Origin: Methanolobus sp. ZRKC5 | Lineage (GTDB): Archaea > Halobacteriota > Methanosarcinia > Methanosarcinales > Methanosarcinaceae | Reading direction: 5' to 3' | NCBI RefSeq assembly: GCF_038446525.1 | Contig: NZ_CP151792.1 | Span: forward strand, 62,001-126,000 | DNA: 64,000 bases | Part shown: positions 43,600 to 53,767 of the stretch, piece after piece | Numbering within the stretch: position 1 is the stretch's first letter | How the letters are laid out: each line of letters begins with the position of its first letter | The notes under the pieces: model-generated | What the model was told of the DNA's origin: nothing | Databases searched by the model: none | Seen by the model: only the letters and a program-made list of their open reading frames with translations | Made by a program: the position numbers and the translations under genes

Positions 43600-44688
43600 A
43601 TGAGCTGGTATGTAATAGATGCAGTTGATCGTGCAATAGAAAGGACACGAACATGCCTTATTGAACCTTTTGACATCTGGAAGTGGCTAAAACTTGCCAT
43701 TATTGTCTTATTTATCGGTGGCGTCGGCAGTGGTTTCAATGGTGGCGGTAATGGCGGTCCTTATGGTGGTTCTGAACCAGATCTTTCCGGGATTCCACAG
43801 GGATTCATCGAAATTATTAGCAATTTTTATGAGCATCTGATGTCTTATTCTGGAGTTACACTTGTCATCTTAGCTATAGTATTCATCTTCCTATTTGCTC
43901 TTCTTCTGAGTTTGATAGGAAGTGTAATGGAATTCGTTTTTGTGGAATCACTGGTTCACAATGATGTACGGATACGGGAGTATTTTAGCAGGTATCTGGT
44001 AAAAGGAGTAGCTCTTTATGTTTTGCGTATAATTGTAGTTTTGGGAGTTCTTCTGGTTTTTGCCATTCTTGCATTGCCTTTATTTTTTATCATAGGTGGT
44101 ATGAATGGGGGAATTGACAATTTAGGCGCAGCTTCTATTGCATTACTTATTGTGGGAATTTTTGCCATTATTTTTGTAATTGCTATTATCGCAGGCATAA
44201 TTGGATCATTTGTCAATCTGGCCATACCCGTTTCTATGTACTCAGAATGCAACATATTTTCGTCTTTATTTCGGGTGTTTGGACAGTTCAGGTCTGATTG
44301 GAAACAGATGGCAATATATTGGATAGGTCGTTTGGTGCTTGCTATTGCAGTAGGTATACTTCTGGCAATTCTGGCAATCATAGCAATGATAGCATTGGGA
44401 ATTTTGCTTCTTATTGTGGACCTCATTCTATACTTTGGTTTTTCAGCAATATTTGCGGATACTACTGTGTGGATCTTGTTTATTCCAATATTAGTTGTCG
44501 AATTTATTATGTTCATATTTATGATGGCTTTTGTAGGAATGCCTGCGAGTGTTTTTATGAAATACCACATGCTCACTTTCCTGCAAAAATGGTATCCTGT
44601 GGAAATTCCTATGTTTGACAACAGCCCGATAATGGGTGCTAACAACATGGATGAATGGGTAAATGAAACAATCTCAACTGAAGATTAA
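43600..44688 (+). CDS. Multi-pass membrane protein (DUF7544-like)
   Basis: A 362-residue protein starting MSWYVIDAVDRAIERTRTCL, with an amphipathic segment and then about six membrane helices: 30-42, 84-110, 140-165, 175-205, 240-280 and 288-312. A Gly-rich loop (GFNGGGNGGPYGG) follows the first. The C-terminal 45 residues are soluble and contain FMKYHMLTFLQKWYPVEIP. I associate this pattern with the DUF7544 family of archaeal membrane proteins, whose function is unknown. Followed by a clear terminator. Confidence 0.65.
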   Translation: MSWYVIDAVDRAIERTRTCLIEPFDIWKWLKLAIIVLFIGGVGSGFNGGGNGGPYGGSEPDLSGIPQGFIEIISNFYEHLMSYSGVTLVILAIVFIFLFALLLSLIGSVMEFVFVESLVHNDVRIREYFSRYLVKGVALYVLRIIVVLGVLLVFAILALPLFFIIGGMNGGIDNLGAASIALLIVGIFAIIFVIAIIAGIIGSFVNLAIPVSMYSECNIFSSLFRVFGQFRSDWKQMAIYWIGRLVLAIAVGILLAILAIIAMIALGILLLIVDLILYFGFSAIFADTTVWILFIPILVVEFIMFIFMMAFVGMPASVFMKYHMLTFLQKWYPVEIPMFDNSPIMGANNMDEWVNETISTED

Positions 44689-44698
44689 TTCTGCTTAT

Positions 44699-44721
44699 GA
44701 AGGCAACAGTAGTTTGCCTTC
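44699..44721 (+). terminator. Hairpin terminator
   Basis: GAAGGCAA and TTGCCTTC form an 8-bp stem with a 7-base loop; T-rich sequence (CTTTTTCC) follows. Closes the transcript of the membrane protein gene. Confidence 0.6.
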
Positions 44722-44830
44722 AACTGCTTTTTCCATTATAATGCAATTCCCCACCAAATTCCATTCTATTTTTCTACAGAGTCAAAACATATTGTTTTTT
44801 AAACCATAAAATGTATCATGGCTTAATAGC

Positions 44831-45559
44831 ATGAATCAAGATACCATCCCAAAAATCAAAAATCCTCAAAGAGTAGCCTTAAATAGGTGGATTTATGCAG
44901 CTATTTTCTTTACTGTTCTCGGCCTACATAGCTACATCACTTTTGATATAAACTCGTTTGATGGTTTGTTTATTATGGTCTCTATCACTATTGTGTTGAC
45001 TTCATTATTCTTTATCAGGACAACTAGGAAAAACGTTAAAGTTCTGGATAAGGCTATCAATCAGAAAAAGATGATCGTCCATTGGAAATACACGAATGAA
45101 GAATGGTGGAATTATTTATCGCACGAAGAGGATTATCGAAATGATATGGGAAGTTTAATGGCTATTTTTTTATCAGTGATAACTGCAATCATATTTGTTC
45201 CGATCATTGTGTTTGCACCTGAGGGTAATTTTTTCATGTTTATGGTGATGCTAGGTTTATTTGGGCTTTATTTTTTCATGGGATATGTCTTTCCTTCGAT
45301 CCTGTTCTATTTCAAGAGAAAAAGCGTGGGAGAGGTCATTTTGCTTGAGAAAGGAGTTCTTTTGAATAAAGAATTTCATACATGGGACTTTCCACTATCA
45401 AAATTCAGTTTTGCAGAATTTCAAGAAGAACCATATAATCATATAGAGGTAGTCTATGATTTCTTTGATCGAACAGGACCTAGAAGCTATACTGTAAATG
45501 TTCCGATACCTGGAAATAATAAAGATGATATTGACAAGATAATCTCTAGTTTTAACTAG
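44831..45559 (+). CDS. Four-helix membrane protein, unknown family
   Basis: A 242-residue protein with two N-terminal helices (about residues 20-37 and 45-62), a cytosolic loop containing VHWKYTNEEWWNYLSHEED, and two more helices (about 110-130 and 137-160). A soluble C-terminal domain of about 75 residues (VILLEKGVLLNKEFHTWDFP, then RSYTVNVPIP) looks like the beta-rich bPH/DUF5673-type domains that follow paired helices in many prokaryotic membrane proteins. No operon partner; gaps of 110 and 238 bp on either side hold no gene. The function is unknown. Confidence 0.65.
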   Translation: MNQDTIPKIKNPQRVALNRWIYAAIFFTVLGLHSYITFDINSFDGLFIMVSITIVLTSLFFIRTTRKNVKVLDKAINQKKMIVHWKYTNEEWWNYLSHEEDYRNDMGSLMAIFLSVITAIIFVPIIVFAPEGNFFMFMVMLGLFGLYFFMGYVFPSILFYFKRKSVGEVILLEKGVLLNKEFHTWDFPLSKFSFAEFQEEPYNHIEVVYDFFDRTGPRSYTVNVPIPGNNKDDIDKIISSFN

Positions 45560-45797
45560 CTGTTTTAGTGTGCAGTCTCTGTATAAATTCGTATTATTCA
45601 AGTGATTATAGAAATTAATAATTATTTGAAATACACATTTTGATATTGATATTTTTGTAATTTAACATGATGGTGTAATTTATACAGGATTTTAATAGAG
45701 TCATAAAATTTATTTTTTATAAAACAGCAATATGCTTTTTGCAATTAATTGAGCTTTTGTCACAAAGTAGATATTTTCACCTGTCTTTTACATATTC

Positions 45798-46382
45798 ATG
45801 AACAGGATTATCCTTGCTTCTGCATCTGCGAGAAGAAAAGAGCTGTTAGAGCAATTGATAGGTCCGGATTTTGATATTTATGTGAGTTCTTATGCAGAAG
45901 ACACAGGCAAAGGTTTGAGTCCTGTTGAACTTGTCATGCATCACTCTTTTGAAAAAGCAGTTGATGTGGCGGATAATCTCGAAGAAGGCGTAATTATCTC
46001 TGCTGATACAGTTGTCGTTTGCAGGGGCGAAGTACTTGGAAAACCAGCTGATGAGTATCATGCACAAGAGATACTGCAAAAAATAAACGGACAACAGATA
46101 AAGGCGATTACCGGATTGACTGTAATGGATGTTTGTAGCAGAGAAGAAATTACGGAATATGAACTAACAACCGTCTGGATGAGGAAAATGCCGGAACAGC
46201 TGATAAGAGATTATATCAACACAGGAGAGCCTTTTGGCAAAGCAGGTGCCTTTGCAATACAAGGGAAAGGAGCTATACTTGTTGAGAGGATTGATGGTGA
46301 CTTTTTCAATGTTGTGGGTCTTCCACTTTTCAGGCTGTCAAATATGCTTGATAAATTCAATGTAAATGTCCTGTTTTCCTAA
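45798..46382 (+). CDS. maf: Maf-like nucleoside triphosphate pyrophosphatase
   Basis: A 194-residue protein of the Maf/HAM1-like house-cleaning group. It opens with ILASASARRKELLEQL, the conserved phosphate-binding start, and has IISADTVVVCRGEVLGKPAD (catalytic Asp), ITGLTVMD and GEPFGKAGAFAIQGKGA with GDFFNVVGLPL near the end. Maf proteins hydrolyse non-canonical or modified nucleoside triphosphates such as dTTP, UTP, m5UTP or pseudo-UTP to monophosphates. The full-length match to the family is clear. It is monocistronic, preceded by a 238-bp AT-rich gap. Confidence 0.93.
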   Translation: MNRIILASASARRKELLEQLIGPDFDIYVSSYAEDTGKGLSPVELVMHHSFEKAVDVADNLEEGVIISADTVVVCRGEVLGKPADEYHAQEILQKINGQQIKAITGLTVMDVCSREEITEYELTTVWMRKMPEQLIRDYINTGEPFGKAGAFAIQGKGAILVERIDGDFFNVVGLPLFRLSNMLDKFNVNVLFS

Positions 46383-46451
46383 AATGTTTTTCATCAAAGA
46401 AAGCTTAATAAAAAATGAGAAAAAAGAAAGAAAAAGAAAACTAAGATACTT

Positions 46452-47393
46452 TTAGATTTTCCTTTTATTCTTTCTTATAATTCCCGCAGCACAAAGCATG
46501 GAAATCACCAGCATAGGAATTTCAAATCCGGGAGATTCTGCAGCTGTATCTTCTTCATCTTCTTCTACGGGCATCTCATCATCAACAGGTATGTCTGATT
46601 CAAGAAGCGTATATGTCATTGGTGTCTTCAGTTTCAGGTCATGGAGCTTAATTGATTCGCTGGTTTGCGCATTTGCAGCTATTAGACCATCTGTGATGAC
46701 ATCCACCTCAAAGCTGTAGGATTCATCGGCCGGAACAGTCATTCTTACAGTTCCTCTTGTTCTTTGACCATGTTCTACGTTTGAGACAATGACACTGCCT
46801 GTGTATCTTGTGTACTGATCAACGACTGCTGTGACAACTATATTGATTTTGTCTGCTTCATCGCCCTGATTGTAGAGTCCTGGTGAAGCTTCAAAAATAA
46901 TATCCTCACCATAATTTGTTGCCTGTATGGTTTCTATCATCAGGTCGGTCAGAATCACATTTGAAACAGGTTCAGTTGTTCCTTCAATGAGCCGTATCTG
47001 GCTAGTATACTCATCTACAAGGTTATTGTCTTCGAACAATTCCACTATAACGAGCTGTTCCCCACTTTTAGGAACGTTGAAATTAAGGGCTTTATATGTC
47101 TGGGAATTTGCTTTAAGGTAGCCTACATTTTCTGTATGATCTGATGTTATCAGATTTGTAGATGGGTCTTTTGTTTTTACCTTGATGGAAAGTGTGCCTG
47201 TATCACTAGCCATGGGATTTTGCGTGTAGACAGTTACCTTAAGCTCGAACTCTTCATCCGCCAGTGTTGACATCACATCTACATTGGTGATTACAGGATG
47301 CTGGACTTCTTTTACTACATTCTCGTTCAGGCATCCACTGGAGATACAAAACAGAAAAATGGAAAAGAAAAGCAGAAGGTTCACAACTTTCAT
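46452..47393 (-). CDS. Surface protein with lipobox and PGF-type C-terminal sorting signal
   Basis: A 313-residue exported protein. The N-terminus LLLFFSIFLFCISSGC is a lipoprotein signal with lipobox ISSGC. The middle is made of two or three immunoglobulin-like beta domains of the CARDB/COG1361 kind (ELKVTVYTQNPMASDTG, then DIIFEASPGLYNQGDEADKI). After an acidic linker (VDDEMPVEEDEEDTAAE) comes PGFEIPMLVISMLCAAGIIR and a basic tail, the PGF-CTERM tripartite signal processed by archaeosortase A. Carrying both a lipobox and a PGF-CTERM is unusual. It lies 8 bp behind a second lipoprotein gene in the same operon. Confidence 0.8.
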   Translation of the reverse strand: MKVVNLLLFFSIFLFCISSGCLNENVVKEVQHPVITNVDVMSTLADEEFELKVTVYTQNPMASDTGTLSIKVKTKDPSTNLITSDHTENVGYLKANSQTYKALNFNVPKSGEQLVIVELFEDNNLVDEYTSQIRLIEGTTEPVSNVILTDLMIETIQATNYGEDIIFEASPGLYNQGDEADKINIVVTAVVDQYTRYTGSVIVSNVEHGQRTRGTVRMTVPADESYSFEVDVITDGLIAANAQTSESIKLHDLKLKTPMTYTLLESDIPVDDEMPVEEDEEDTAAESPGFEIPMLVISMLCAAGIIRKNKRKI

Positions 47394-47401
47394 GCTATCG
47401 C

Positions 47402-48220
47402 CTACAGTTTAACTTTCAGCACAAGTTTCTGTTCATCTACGATATGGTCACCATACATTAATCTGACATAGATATCGGTCTCACCATTTGGTGCATCATC
47501 TTTCACAGGTATCTGCATTCCCTTAGTATGGGATGTTCCACTTCTTGCCATTGCCTCGCTTATATTCATGGATGCCTGGTCTGCTATGAGTTTATTGTCA
47601 ACATCTGCCACAACAGTTAGTATGCCAGCAGGCACAGTGCTCTGTCCATGATTCTTTACTGAGAATGTAATGGTTGCATTTTCTCCGGCTTCAAGTTCCC
47701 AGGCTTCTGCTGAAGTTGTACGCAATGAATCCATATCCTTTACAAATCCAAGGAACTGGAGTTGTACGTCCGGAAGTATGGTTACTTCTACAGGAACTGA
47801 TTTTGTCTTTGTTATCTGCAATCCTTCATCATCTGTTCCTGAAAGGTAACTGATGGTCACAGCGGATTCATTTGTATCTGTGTCAAAAGCCGGTGCCATT
47901 ATCTTTGAGTTAAGAATAGAAGATTCAGCAGTATCGGCAGCATTCTCTTTTCCTGCTATATTAAGAGAATCTGTTCCTGTAATTATAAATGGCATGTAAC
48001 TTGAAACCATTACGGAATCAATGGACTGTGTAGCATTGTTACTTATTTTCAGGGATATGTCCTGTTCCTGGAATTCTTTAATGACTACCGGGGAGGCGTC
48101 AATAAATACATTTTCAGGGCTTACAGAGTCTATTGGTCCAACGGTTGTTGTGCAACCTGATATTATTACCATGGCTAAAAGTGATGCGATCACTATTATT
48201 TTCCGGACTAGTTCTGTCAT
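47402..48220 (-). CDS. Surface lipoprotein with beta-sandwich domains
   Basis: About 272 residues from ATG 48220 (MTELVRKIIVIAS) behind GAGGT; the ATG at 48250 is less likely. The signal peptide ends in lipobox IISGC. The mature part has two Ig-like domains: ISLKISNNATQSIDSVMVSS and a later one with ENATITFSVKNHGQSTVPAG and DIYVRLMYGDHIVDEQ, as in COG1361-type archaeal surface proteins. There is no C-terminal sorting signal. It is the first gene of the pair with the PGF-CTERM protein, 8 bp apart, so the two probably work together at the cell surface. No catalytic motif is seen. Confidence 0.78.
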   Translation of the reverse strand: MTELVRKIIVIASLLAMVIISGCTTTVGPIDSVSPENVFIDASPVVIKEFQEQDISLKISNNATQSIDSVMVSSYMPFIITGTDSLNIAGKENAADTAESSILNSKIMAPAFDTDTNESAVTISYLSGTDDEGLQITKTKSVPVEVTILPDVQLQFLGFVKDMDSLRTTSAEAWELEAGENATITFSVKNHGQSTVPAGILTVVADVDNKLIADQASMNISEAMARSGTSHTKGMQIPVKDDAPNGETDIYVRLMYGDHIVDEQKLVLKVKL

Positions 48221-48450
48221 AATTAATACCTCACTTTTGAAAGTACTCAAAAGTTTAAAAACCCTTTGATAATTTTTATTATTGTTTTTTATTTATTTTA
48301 ATAATATATTAATAACCTAGGTTGATTGGCAATAATTCCAGCAGATATGCATACAAATAAGTAATGTCCACTAAAAACAATATTTGTAAATGTGGAGAAA
48401 AGATAGTCTTTTAAATAACCTGGATACATAGAATTATTGAGGAGTTCTGT

Positions 48451-49476
48451 TTGTCTGGTCTAACATTAAAAGAGCGTTTTATCAATTCCCTGGAAAGAAA
48501 AAATGTGGATAAAGTTCCTGTCTGTTCGGTAACTCAAACAGGAATAGTTGAACTTATGGAAATAAGCGGCGCAAAATGGCCCGATGCTAATTATGATCCT
48601 GAAAAAATGGCCACATTGGCTATTGCTGCACATGAGCTAACAGGGCTTGAAGCTGTCAGGTATCCCTTTTGTACCACAGTTCTAGCTGAGAGCCTTGGAT
48701 GTACTATTGCAGAAGGTTCTCTTGATACACAACCTTACCAGCTTGATTTTCCATGCAAGGATAAAGAAGATGTTACCGGATTTTCTATCCCGGAGAAATT
48801 ACTTGAAAGTAAAAGAATAAAAACAATGCTTGAAGCTACTGATATAATAAAAAGCAGGATATCAGACGATGTTCCAGTAATTGCAGGAATGATAGGACCT
48901 GCAGCCATTGCTTTTTATCTATGTGGTGCAAATAACTACTTGCGGTGGTGTATAACTGAATCCGACCTTCTTACAGAGCTGTTTGCTATTGGTACCAAAG
49001 TATGCACAGAATATGCCAATGCTCTTTTTGATCACGGAGCAGATGCAGTAGTTATAATTGATTCAGAGGCAGGTCCTGATCTTTTCCCGCCACCATTGTT
49101 TGAATCTCTTGTAATCCCACATTATCGGTTACTGACTAGAAATCTAAAAGGGCATTCAATTCTTCATATTTGTGGTGACGCTACGGATATTCTGGATATT
49201 ATGTCTGAATCTGGATTCCATGGGCTTAGCATAGAAGAAAAAGTAGATCTCGCTTATGCGAGTCAGATCGTTTCAGGTAGAGTATGCCTTATAGGTAATG
49301 TGTCACCTGCTGCAACCTTGCTTGGTAAATCGCCTGACCACATTAAAAAAGAAGCAAAACAATGTATTATGGATGGAGTAGGTATACTGGCCCCTGGATG
49401 TGGTATCGCTCCACGCACATCAATTGAGAGCATAAAGGCCTTTGTGGAAGCAAGAGATGAATTTTATAAAGAATAA
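48451..49476 (+). CDS. Methylcobamide:CoM methyltransferase, MtaA/MtbA family
   Basis: A 341-residue enzyme of the uroporphyrinogen-decarboxylase superfamily. The start is TTG 48451 behind GAGGAG (48440-48445). It transfers the methyl group from a methylated corrinoid protein to coenzyme M in methylotrophic methanogenesis. The zinc site is visible as H-x-C in HSILHICGDATD (about residue 240) and the distal Cys in APGCGIAPRTSIES (about 316); RYPFCTTVLAESLG and GMIGPAAIAFYL are also typical. The family splits into MtaA (methanol), MtbA (methylamines) and MtsA (methyl sulfides), and I cannot separate them by eye. No corrinoid or substrate methyltransferase genes are adjacent, apart from the orphan cap domain 5.4 kb away. 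Confidence 0.9.
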   Translation: MSGLTLKERFINSLERKNVDKVPVCSVTQTGIVELMEISGAKWPDANYDPEKMATLAIAAHELTGLEAVRYPFCTTVLAESLGCTIAEGSLDTQPYQLDFPCKDKEDVTGFSIPEKLLESKRIKTMLEATDIIKSRISDDVPVIAGMIGPAAIAFYLCGANNYLRWCITESDLLTELFAIGTKVCTEYANALFDHGADAVVIIDSEAGPDLFPPPLFESLVIPHYRLLTRNLKGHSILHICGDATDILDIMSESGFHGLSIEEKVDLAYASQIVSGRVCLIGNVSPAATLLGKSPDHIKKEAKQCIMDGVGILAPGCGIAPRTSIESIKAFVEARDEFYKE

Positions 49477-49993
49477 GAATTACTAGCAATATAATACTTT
49501 GTAGTATATGTCTGTTAACAGAAGTTGTGGATTTGCTGAAATGAAATGGCAATGGACAATGCTTCTGTTATTTGATTTTTTTTGTGTAAATAGTATATGT
49601 CGTCTAGTTTGACCCTGGTTTCATAAGGGAGAGCTACGTGTATAATTGGTGTATATACAAAGGTGTTTTTTTGATGCGCTTATAATATTCATTTTTTTGA
49701 GGTTTTAAATACACAATTGCATAACTGTATATCATTTTTACATATTGTGTATAAAAAGCTAACTAATTTTATTGAGTAATATATTGTGGTCTATTAATAA
49801 GTATATGCAATATATCAATATACAGACGCAGATTTTTTATATTGCTACAATATCAGTGAGTACTTTTATATGTATTAAAATTATATAATAATCTAATTTT
49901 ATTGTGTGACTTATACATATCTGTTTAAAAATGTGGTTTTAACATTGTTATCAAATTTGATTTAGCGTATATACAAATGGAGGATGTGGTCAA
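49477..49993. other. Long AT-rich intergenic region (517 bp)
   Basis: Precedes the chemoreceptor gene. No open frame or RNA gene is evident. GTATATACAAA occurs twice (about 49648 and 49967), with many TATA-like stretches. It probably contains a long leader or a regulated promoter; no more can be supported. Confidence 0.4.
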
Positions 49994-52045
49994 TTGAATT
50001 TAAAAAACATTACGATCAATCGAAAGATCATTGCGTTTGCTTTGATCCTTACAATTTTGCCAATGGCAGCTGTTGGGTTGTTTGCTTATGAGCAAACTTC
50101 AACTGCTATTGAAAAAGAATTGCAGGATAGACTTGAAGAACAAGTCTTCATGGAAAAGCAGTATATAGATACTGTATTTTCCCTTGCCCAGGATAATGTT
50201 GAACTTAATCTGGATGTAGCTCACAATAGTTTTTATAAACTTGGTGACCCAAAAATATCTGATGGTGAGCTGTTATTTGGAGATGATTATACTGCCAATA
50301 GTAAATATGACATGGTTGACTCTATCAAAGAGCAAAATGGGGCAGAAGTAACTGTTTTTCAGGTAATTGATAATTCCGCAATTCGTATCTCTACTACTAT
50401 ACTCGATGAGAGTGGAAAACGTATTATGGGGACTGCTGTATCTGATGCCGTTTATGAAGCTGTTGTACAGAAAGGACAAACATATAATGGAATAGCCAGT
50501 GTTCTTGGGGACCGTTATTTGAGTACTTATGAGCCGATAAAAGATGCTTCCGGAAATATAATAGGCATCCTTTTTGTTGGTATTCCTGAAGAGTACTACC
50601 GTCTTGTGGTCAAAGAACAGATGTCCAGTATCACTTTCGGTGAAACAGGATACATGTTTGTAATGGATTCAAATGGTGATGTCATTATTCATCCAAGCAT
50701 AGAGGGAGATAACCTTGGCAGCAATGATTTTGCCAAACAAATGATCGCCGAAAAAGAAGGTGATGTCGTTTATGAATGGCAGGGTCGTGATAAGGCAATA
50801 AGTTACACCTACTTTGAGGAAAAGGACTGGATCATTGCATCTGGTACTTATATTGATGAATTTGAAGCTCCTGTTAGGGTGATAAAGGATGGAATAATAG
50901 CTGCTATACTTGTATTTACGGTTCTTGGTTCTGCTGCAGCATTCCTGATAAGCAGATCCATTTCAGGTGGAATCCAAAAAATCGTTGCGGACTTTAAGAA
51001 GATATCAAATGATGCGCTTGAAGGTAAGATCGATACCAAAGCTGAAACAGATGTTGACATTGATTTTATTGCAATTCCAAAGGGTCTGAATGATATTCTA
51101 AGTTCATTGACTAATATTATTAACGTGGTCAGCAAGAGTGCAAACAATGTTGCTGCAACAGCTGAAGAAATGTCAGCGTCCATTGAGGAAATGACTGCTG
51201 CATCCACAGAGATATCCACAACCGTTGGTGAGATAGCTAAAGGTTCAAATGAACAGTCTTCCATGTCAGATGATGTTGCCAAGACAATGAGTGACATGAC
51301 CGTTGGTGTGCAGGATATTGCAGTCAATGCTCAGCAGGCAGCAGAAGCAGCAAACACGTCAAAGGACGTTATATCTGATGTTGGCATCCAGTCAAAAGAC
51401 CTGCTGGTACAGATGGATGATATTCAGGCTGCTACAAATGATTCAGCGACTGTTATTAAGCAACTTGAGGCCAAGTCTAACCAGATCGGTGAGATAGTTG
51501 CTCTTATCACCAGTATTGCAGACCAGACAAACCTGCTTGCTCTTAACGCGGCGATAGAAGCTGCAAGGGCAGGAGAACATGGTCGTGGATTTGCGGTTGT
51601 TGCAGATGAGGTCAGAAAGCTTGCAGAAAACTCAGGTACTGCAGCGTCTCAGATATCTGATCTACTTTCAGAGATCAAAGAGGGAACCCATGCAGCAGTC
51701 ACTTCAATGGAATCTGGTGTTATAACAGTTACAAATGGTGTCAGTTCACTTGGAAGGACTGTAGAAGCTGTACAAAATATAGTCGAGGAAAGTGACAAAG
51801 TTGCTCTTATGACAGGGAACATTGCCGCTGCAGCACAGGAACAATCTGCTTCCATTGAAGAGATAACTGCGACTGTTGATGAAGTAGCTACCATATCACA
51901 AGAAACTGCATCAGGCACTGAGCAGACCTCTGCGGCTGTGGAACAACAAAATGCATCTATGACGGAGCTTGCAAAGAGTTCGCAGGAACTTGCACAGATG
52001 GCTTCTGAAATGCAGGAAATTGTTTCAAAATACATTATTGAATAA
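49994..52045 (+). CDS. Methyl-accepting chemotaxis protein
   Basis: A 683-residue chemoreceptor with a TTG start behind GGAGG (49979-49983). TM1 is at about residues 13-32, followed by an extracellular Cache-type sensor of about 250 residues ([54 protein letters not shown]). A second helix is at about 292-318, then a HAMP linker and a long cytoplasmic coiled coil with the signalling hairpin [20 protein letters not shown] and GHGRGF-like turn [14 protein letters not shown] (about 520-535), which contacts CheA and CheW. Adaptation sites are likely in the Glu/Gln-rich helices. The Cache type fits small organic ligands; which one is unknown. Confidence 0.95.
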   Translation: MNLKNITINRKIIAFALILTILPMAAVGLFAYEQTSTAIEKELQDRLEEQVFMEKQYIDTVFSLAQDNVELNLDVAHNSFYKLGDPKISDGELLFGDDYTANSKYDMVDSIKEQNGAEVTVFQVIDNSAIRISTTILDESGKRIMGTAVSDAVYEAVVQKGQTYNGIASVLGDRYLSTYEPIKDASGNIIGILFVGIPEEYYRLVVKEQMSSITFGETGYMFVMDSNGDVIIHPSIEGDNLGSNDFAKQMIAEKEGDVVYEWQGRDKAISYTYFEEKDWIIASGTYIDEFEAPVRVIKDGIIAAILVFTVLGSAAAFLISRSISGGIQKIVADFKKISNDALEGKIDTKAETDVDIDFIAIPKGLNDILSSLTNIINVVSKSANNVAATAEEMSASIEEMTAASTEISTTVGEIAKGSNEQSSMSDDVAKTMSDMTVGVQDIAVNAQQAAEAANTSKDVISDVGIQSKDLLVQMDDIQAATNDSATVIKQLEAKSNQIGEIVALITSIADQTNLLALNAAIEAARAGEHGRGFAVVADEVRKLAENSGTAASQISDLLSEIKEGTHAAVTSMESGVITVTNGVSSLGRTVEAVQNIVEESDKVALMTGNIAAAAQEQSASIEEITATVDEVATISQETASGTEQTSAAVEQQNASMTELAKSSQELAQMASEMQEIVSKYIIE

Positions 52046-52047
52046 AC

Positions 52048-52071
52048 AAAGAGGAGTTTTTCCTCCTCTTT
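52048..52071 (+). terminator. Hairpin terminator after chemoreceptor
   Basis: AAGAGGAG and CTCCTCTT form an 8-bp stem with a T-rich loop, followed by TTTT. It begins within a few bases of the stop codon. Confidence 0.65.
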
Positions 52072-52284
52072 TACTTTCATTTTAAATTGTGAATCTGGTT
52101 ATTGTCCTTTTTTCTTTCCTTTTTCTTTTTCAACTCGTTAAATATAAGTATTTGAAACAAAAATTATCTAATTGTGCGAATAATAATACTCATAAAATAA
52201 TTATAGAAAATATAGTCTGGTTGAGGAGGATTCTACCGGAAAGTTGAAAAATGATATGGATAAGTTGGGTAGCAAAGTGATAAT

Positions 52285-52827
52285 ATGTCAGGATCAAGTT
52301 TAGATAGCAAAAAAGTTTTGATGGTTGTTGCACAGGAAGGTTTCAGGGATGAGGAGTTCTTTGAACCCAGGGATGTATTTGAGGATGCAGGAATAACTAT
52401 TACTGTTGCAAGCAAGACTACAGATGTAGCTACCGGGGCACTTGGCGGGACTGTAAGACCTGATGTTCCTATAGATAAAGTGATTATTTCCGAGTATGAT
52501 GCGATTGTTATTTCAGGTGGTGGCGGTTCAAGAAAACTGTTATGGCCGGATAAGAAGTTGCAGCAACTGGTTGCTGATGCCTTTGAACATGAGAAGGTCG
52601 TGGCTGCGATCTGTGTGTCTCCTGTGATACTTGCAAGAGCAGGGATACTTGAGGGTAAAAAAGCTACTGTTTTTAAGGACCCCGAATCTATCAAGGAGCT
52701 TAAAAAAGGCAAAGCAAATTATGAGGATGCAGATGTAATAGTTACTGAGAATATCATTACAGCCCGTGATCCTCCAAGCGCTGAGGCATTTGGTGAGGCT
52801 GTTATTGAAGCTCTTGAGAAATGGTAA
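52285..52827 (+). CDS. DJ-1/PfpI family protein
   Basis: A 180-residue protein of the class I glutamine amidotransferase-like fold. The nucleophilic elbow is AAICVSPVIL with catalytic Cys (about residue 110), the acidic residue near the N-terminus is in AQEGFRDEEFFEPRDVFEDA, and YDAIVISGGGGSRKLLWPDK is the conserved turn. A histidine after the Cys, typical of PfpI proteases, is replaced by valine (CVS), as in several DJ-1 subgroups. Family members include glyoxalases, chaperone-like and deglycase-like proteins; the precise role cannot be fixed. Closed by a clear terminator. Confidence 0.88.
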   Translation: MSGSSLDSKKVLMVVAQEGFRDEEFFEPRDVFEDAGITITVASKTTDVATGALGGTVRPDVPIDKVIISEYDAIVISGGGGSRKLLWPDKKLQQLVADAFEHEKVVAAICVSPVILARAGILEGKKATVFKDPESIKELKKGKANYEDADVIVTENIITARDPPSAEAFGEAVIEALEKW

Positions 52828-52844
52828 AGCCGGATAACCGGCTT
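52827..52844 (+). terminator. Hairpin terminator after DJ-1 gene
   Basis: AAGCCGG-ATAA-CCGGCTT, immediately after the stop codon and followed by AATATTTTATTTTCTT. Confidence 0.7.
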
Positions 52845-52920
52845 AATATTTTATTTTCTTAGTTTTTCAGTTTTTCATCTTTTTTTCATTTTTGACTTTT
52901 GTTAATTAGTTTTGTGCAGA

Positions 52921-53682
52921 CTAAGGCTTGATTACCATCAGGTCTTTAGCAATGGTGACGTTGCCAGTAAAGTACTTCCTGATATGGTGTCTGGCTTCCT
53001 CGTAATGTCCATGCATGTGAGGATAGAGGTGTGTCAGGTAGAGTTCCTTGACGTTAATCGGATACTCCTCCAGCATGAGGGTGAACATGTCCGGTGTGGT
53101 GTGGTTGGTCATGGGGAATCCCAGCGGGAACGAGCATTCATGTATGAGTACATCTGCATCCTCTGCCAGTTCCATTACTGCTTCACATGGCTCGGTGTCT
53201 CCTGTATAAACAACGCTTTTGCCTTCGCTCTTAATGCGATACGCCAGTGAGTTATTAGTATGAACGGTCTTAGCACACGTGATAGTACAATCTCCTCCTT
53301 TTCCCTCTGGTGCAAACTCATCCCCAGGCGAGAGTTCTATGATGTCAACGGTGAACCTGTCCTTTAGATAGTCATAGACGTCCAGCGTCTTTTCAAACCA
53401 TTCCCGTGTGCCCTGAGGCCCGTATAACCGCATATCCGTCTTTTTAACAAGCCAGTTAGCCTTGATAAGGGCAAGTACATCCCCGACATGGTCAAGATGC
53501 AAATGCGTGAGAACGATGCCATCAATGTCCGTATGTTTATGCTTGCTCTCCAGTATCCTGCCAAGAACACCGCACCCGCAGTCAAAAAGCAATAATTTCC
53601 CCTCGAAATCCATAAGCACACCTGACTGAACCCTTCCAGCCTGAGGTATGCCAACTCCTGTGCCAAGAAACGTAATTTCCAT
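52921..53682 (-). CDS. RNase Z-like metallo-beta-lactamase hydrolase
   Basis: A 253-residue MBL-fold protein. MEITFLGTGVGIPQAGRVQS is the usual RNase Z/ElaC-like start, THLHLDHVGD (H-x-H-x-D-H) is the main metal motif at about residues 60-69, YTGDTEPC supplies the bridging Asp, and LTHLYPHMHG the last histidine. It lacks the exosite arm of true tRNase Z, so it is a member of the wider ElaC/ribonuclease Z superfamily that includes phosphodiesterases and arylsulfatase-like enzymes. The gene lies back to back with the tRNA-Leu gene, with 85 bp between them. Tentatively a phosphodiesterase. Confidence 0.85.
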   Translation of the reverse strand: MEITFLGTGVGIPQAGRVQSGVLMDFEGKLLLFDCGCGVLGRILESKHKHTDIDGIVLTHLHLDHVGDVLALIKANWLVKKTDMRLYGPQGTREWFEKTLDVYDYLKDRFTVDIIELSPGDEFAPEGKGGDCTITCAKTVHTNNSLAYRIKSEGKSVVYTGDTEPCEAVMELAEDADVLIHECSFPLGFPMTNHTTPDMFTLMLEEYPINVKELYLTHLYPHMHGHYEEARHHIRKYFTGNVTIAKDLMVIKP

Positions 53683-53767
53683 ACCTGTTATAATAAGACT
53701 TAAGTAACTTAATTGTTATTATCCCGTGTTTAAAACAAAATGACCGGCACCCATACTTCTTCTAAAT

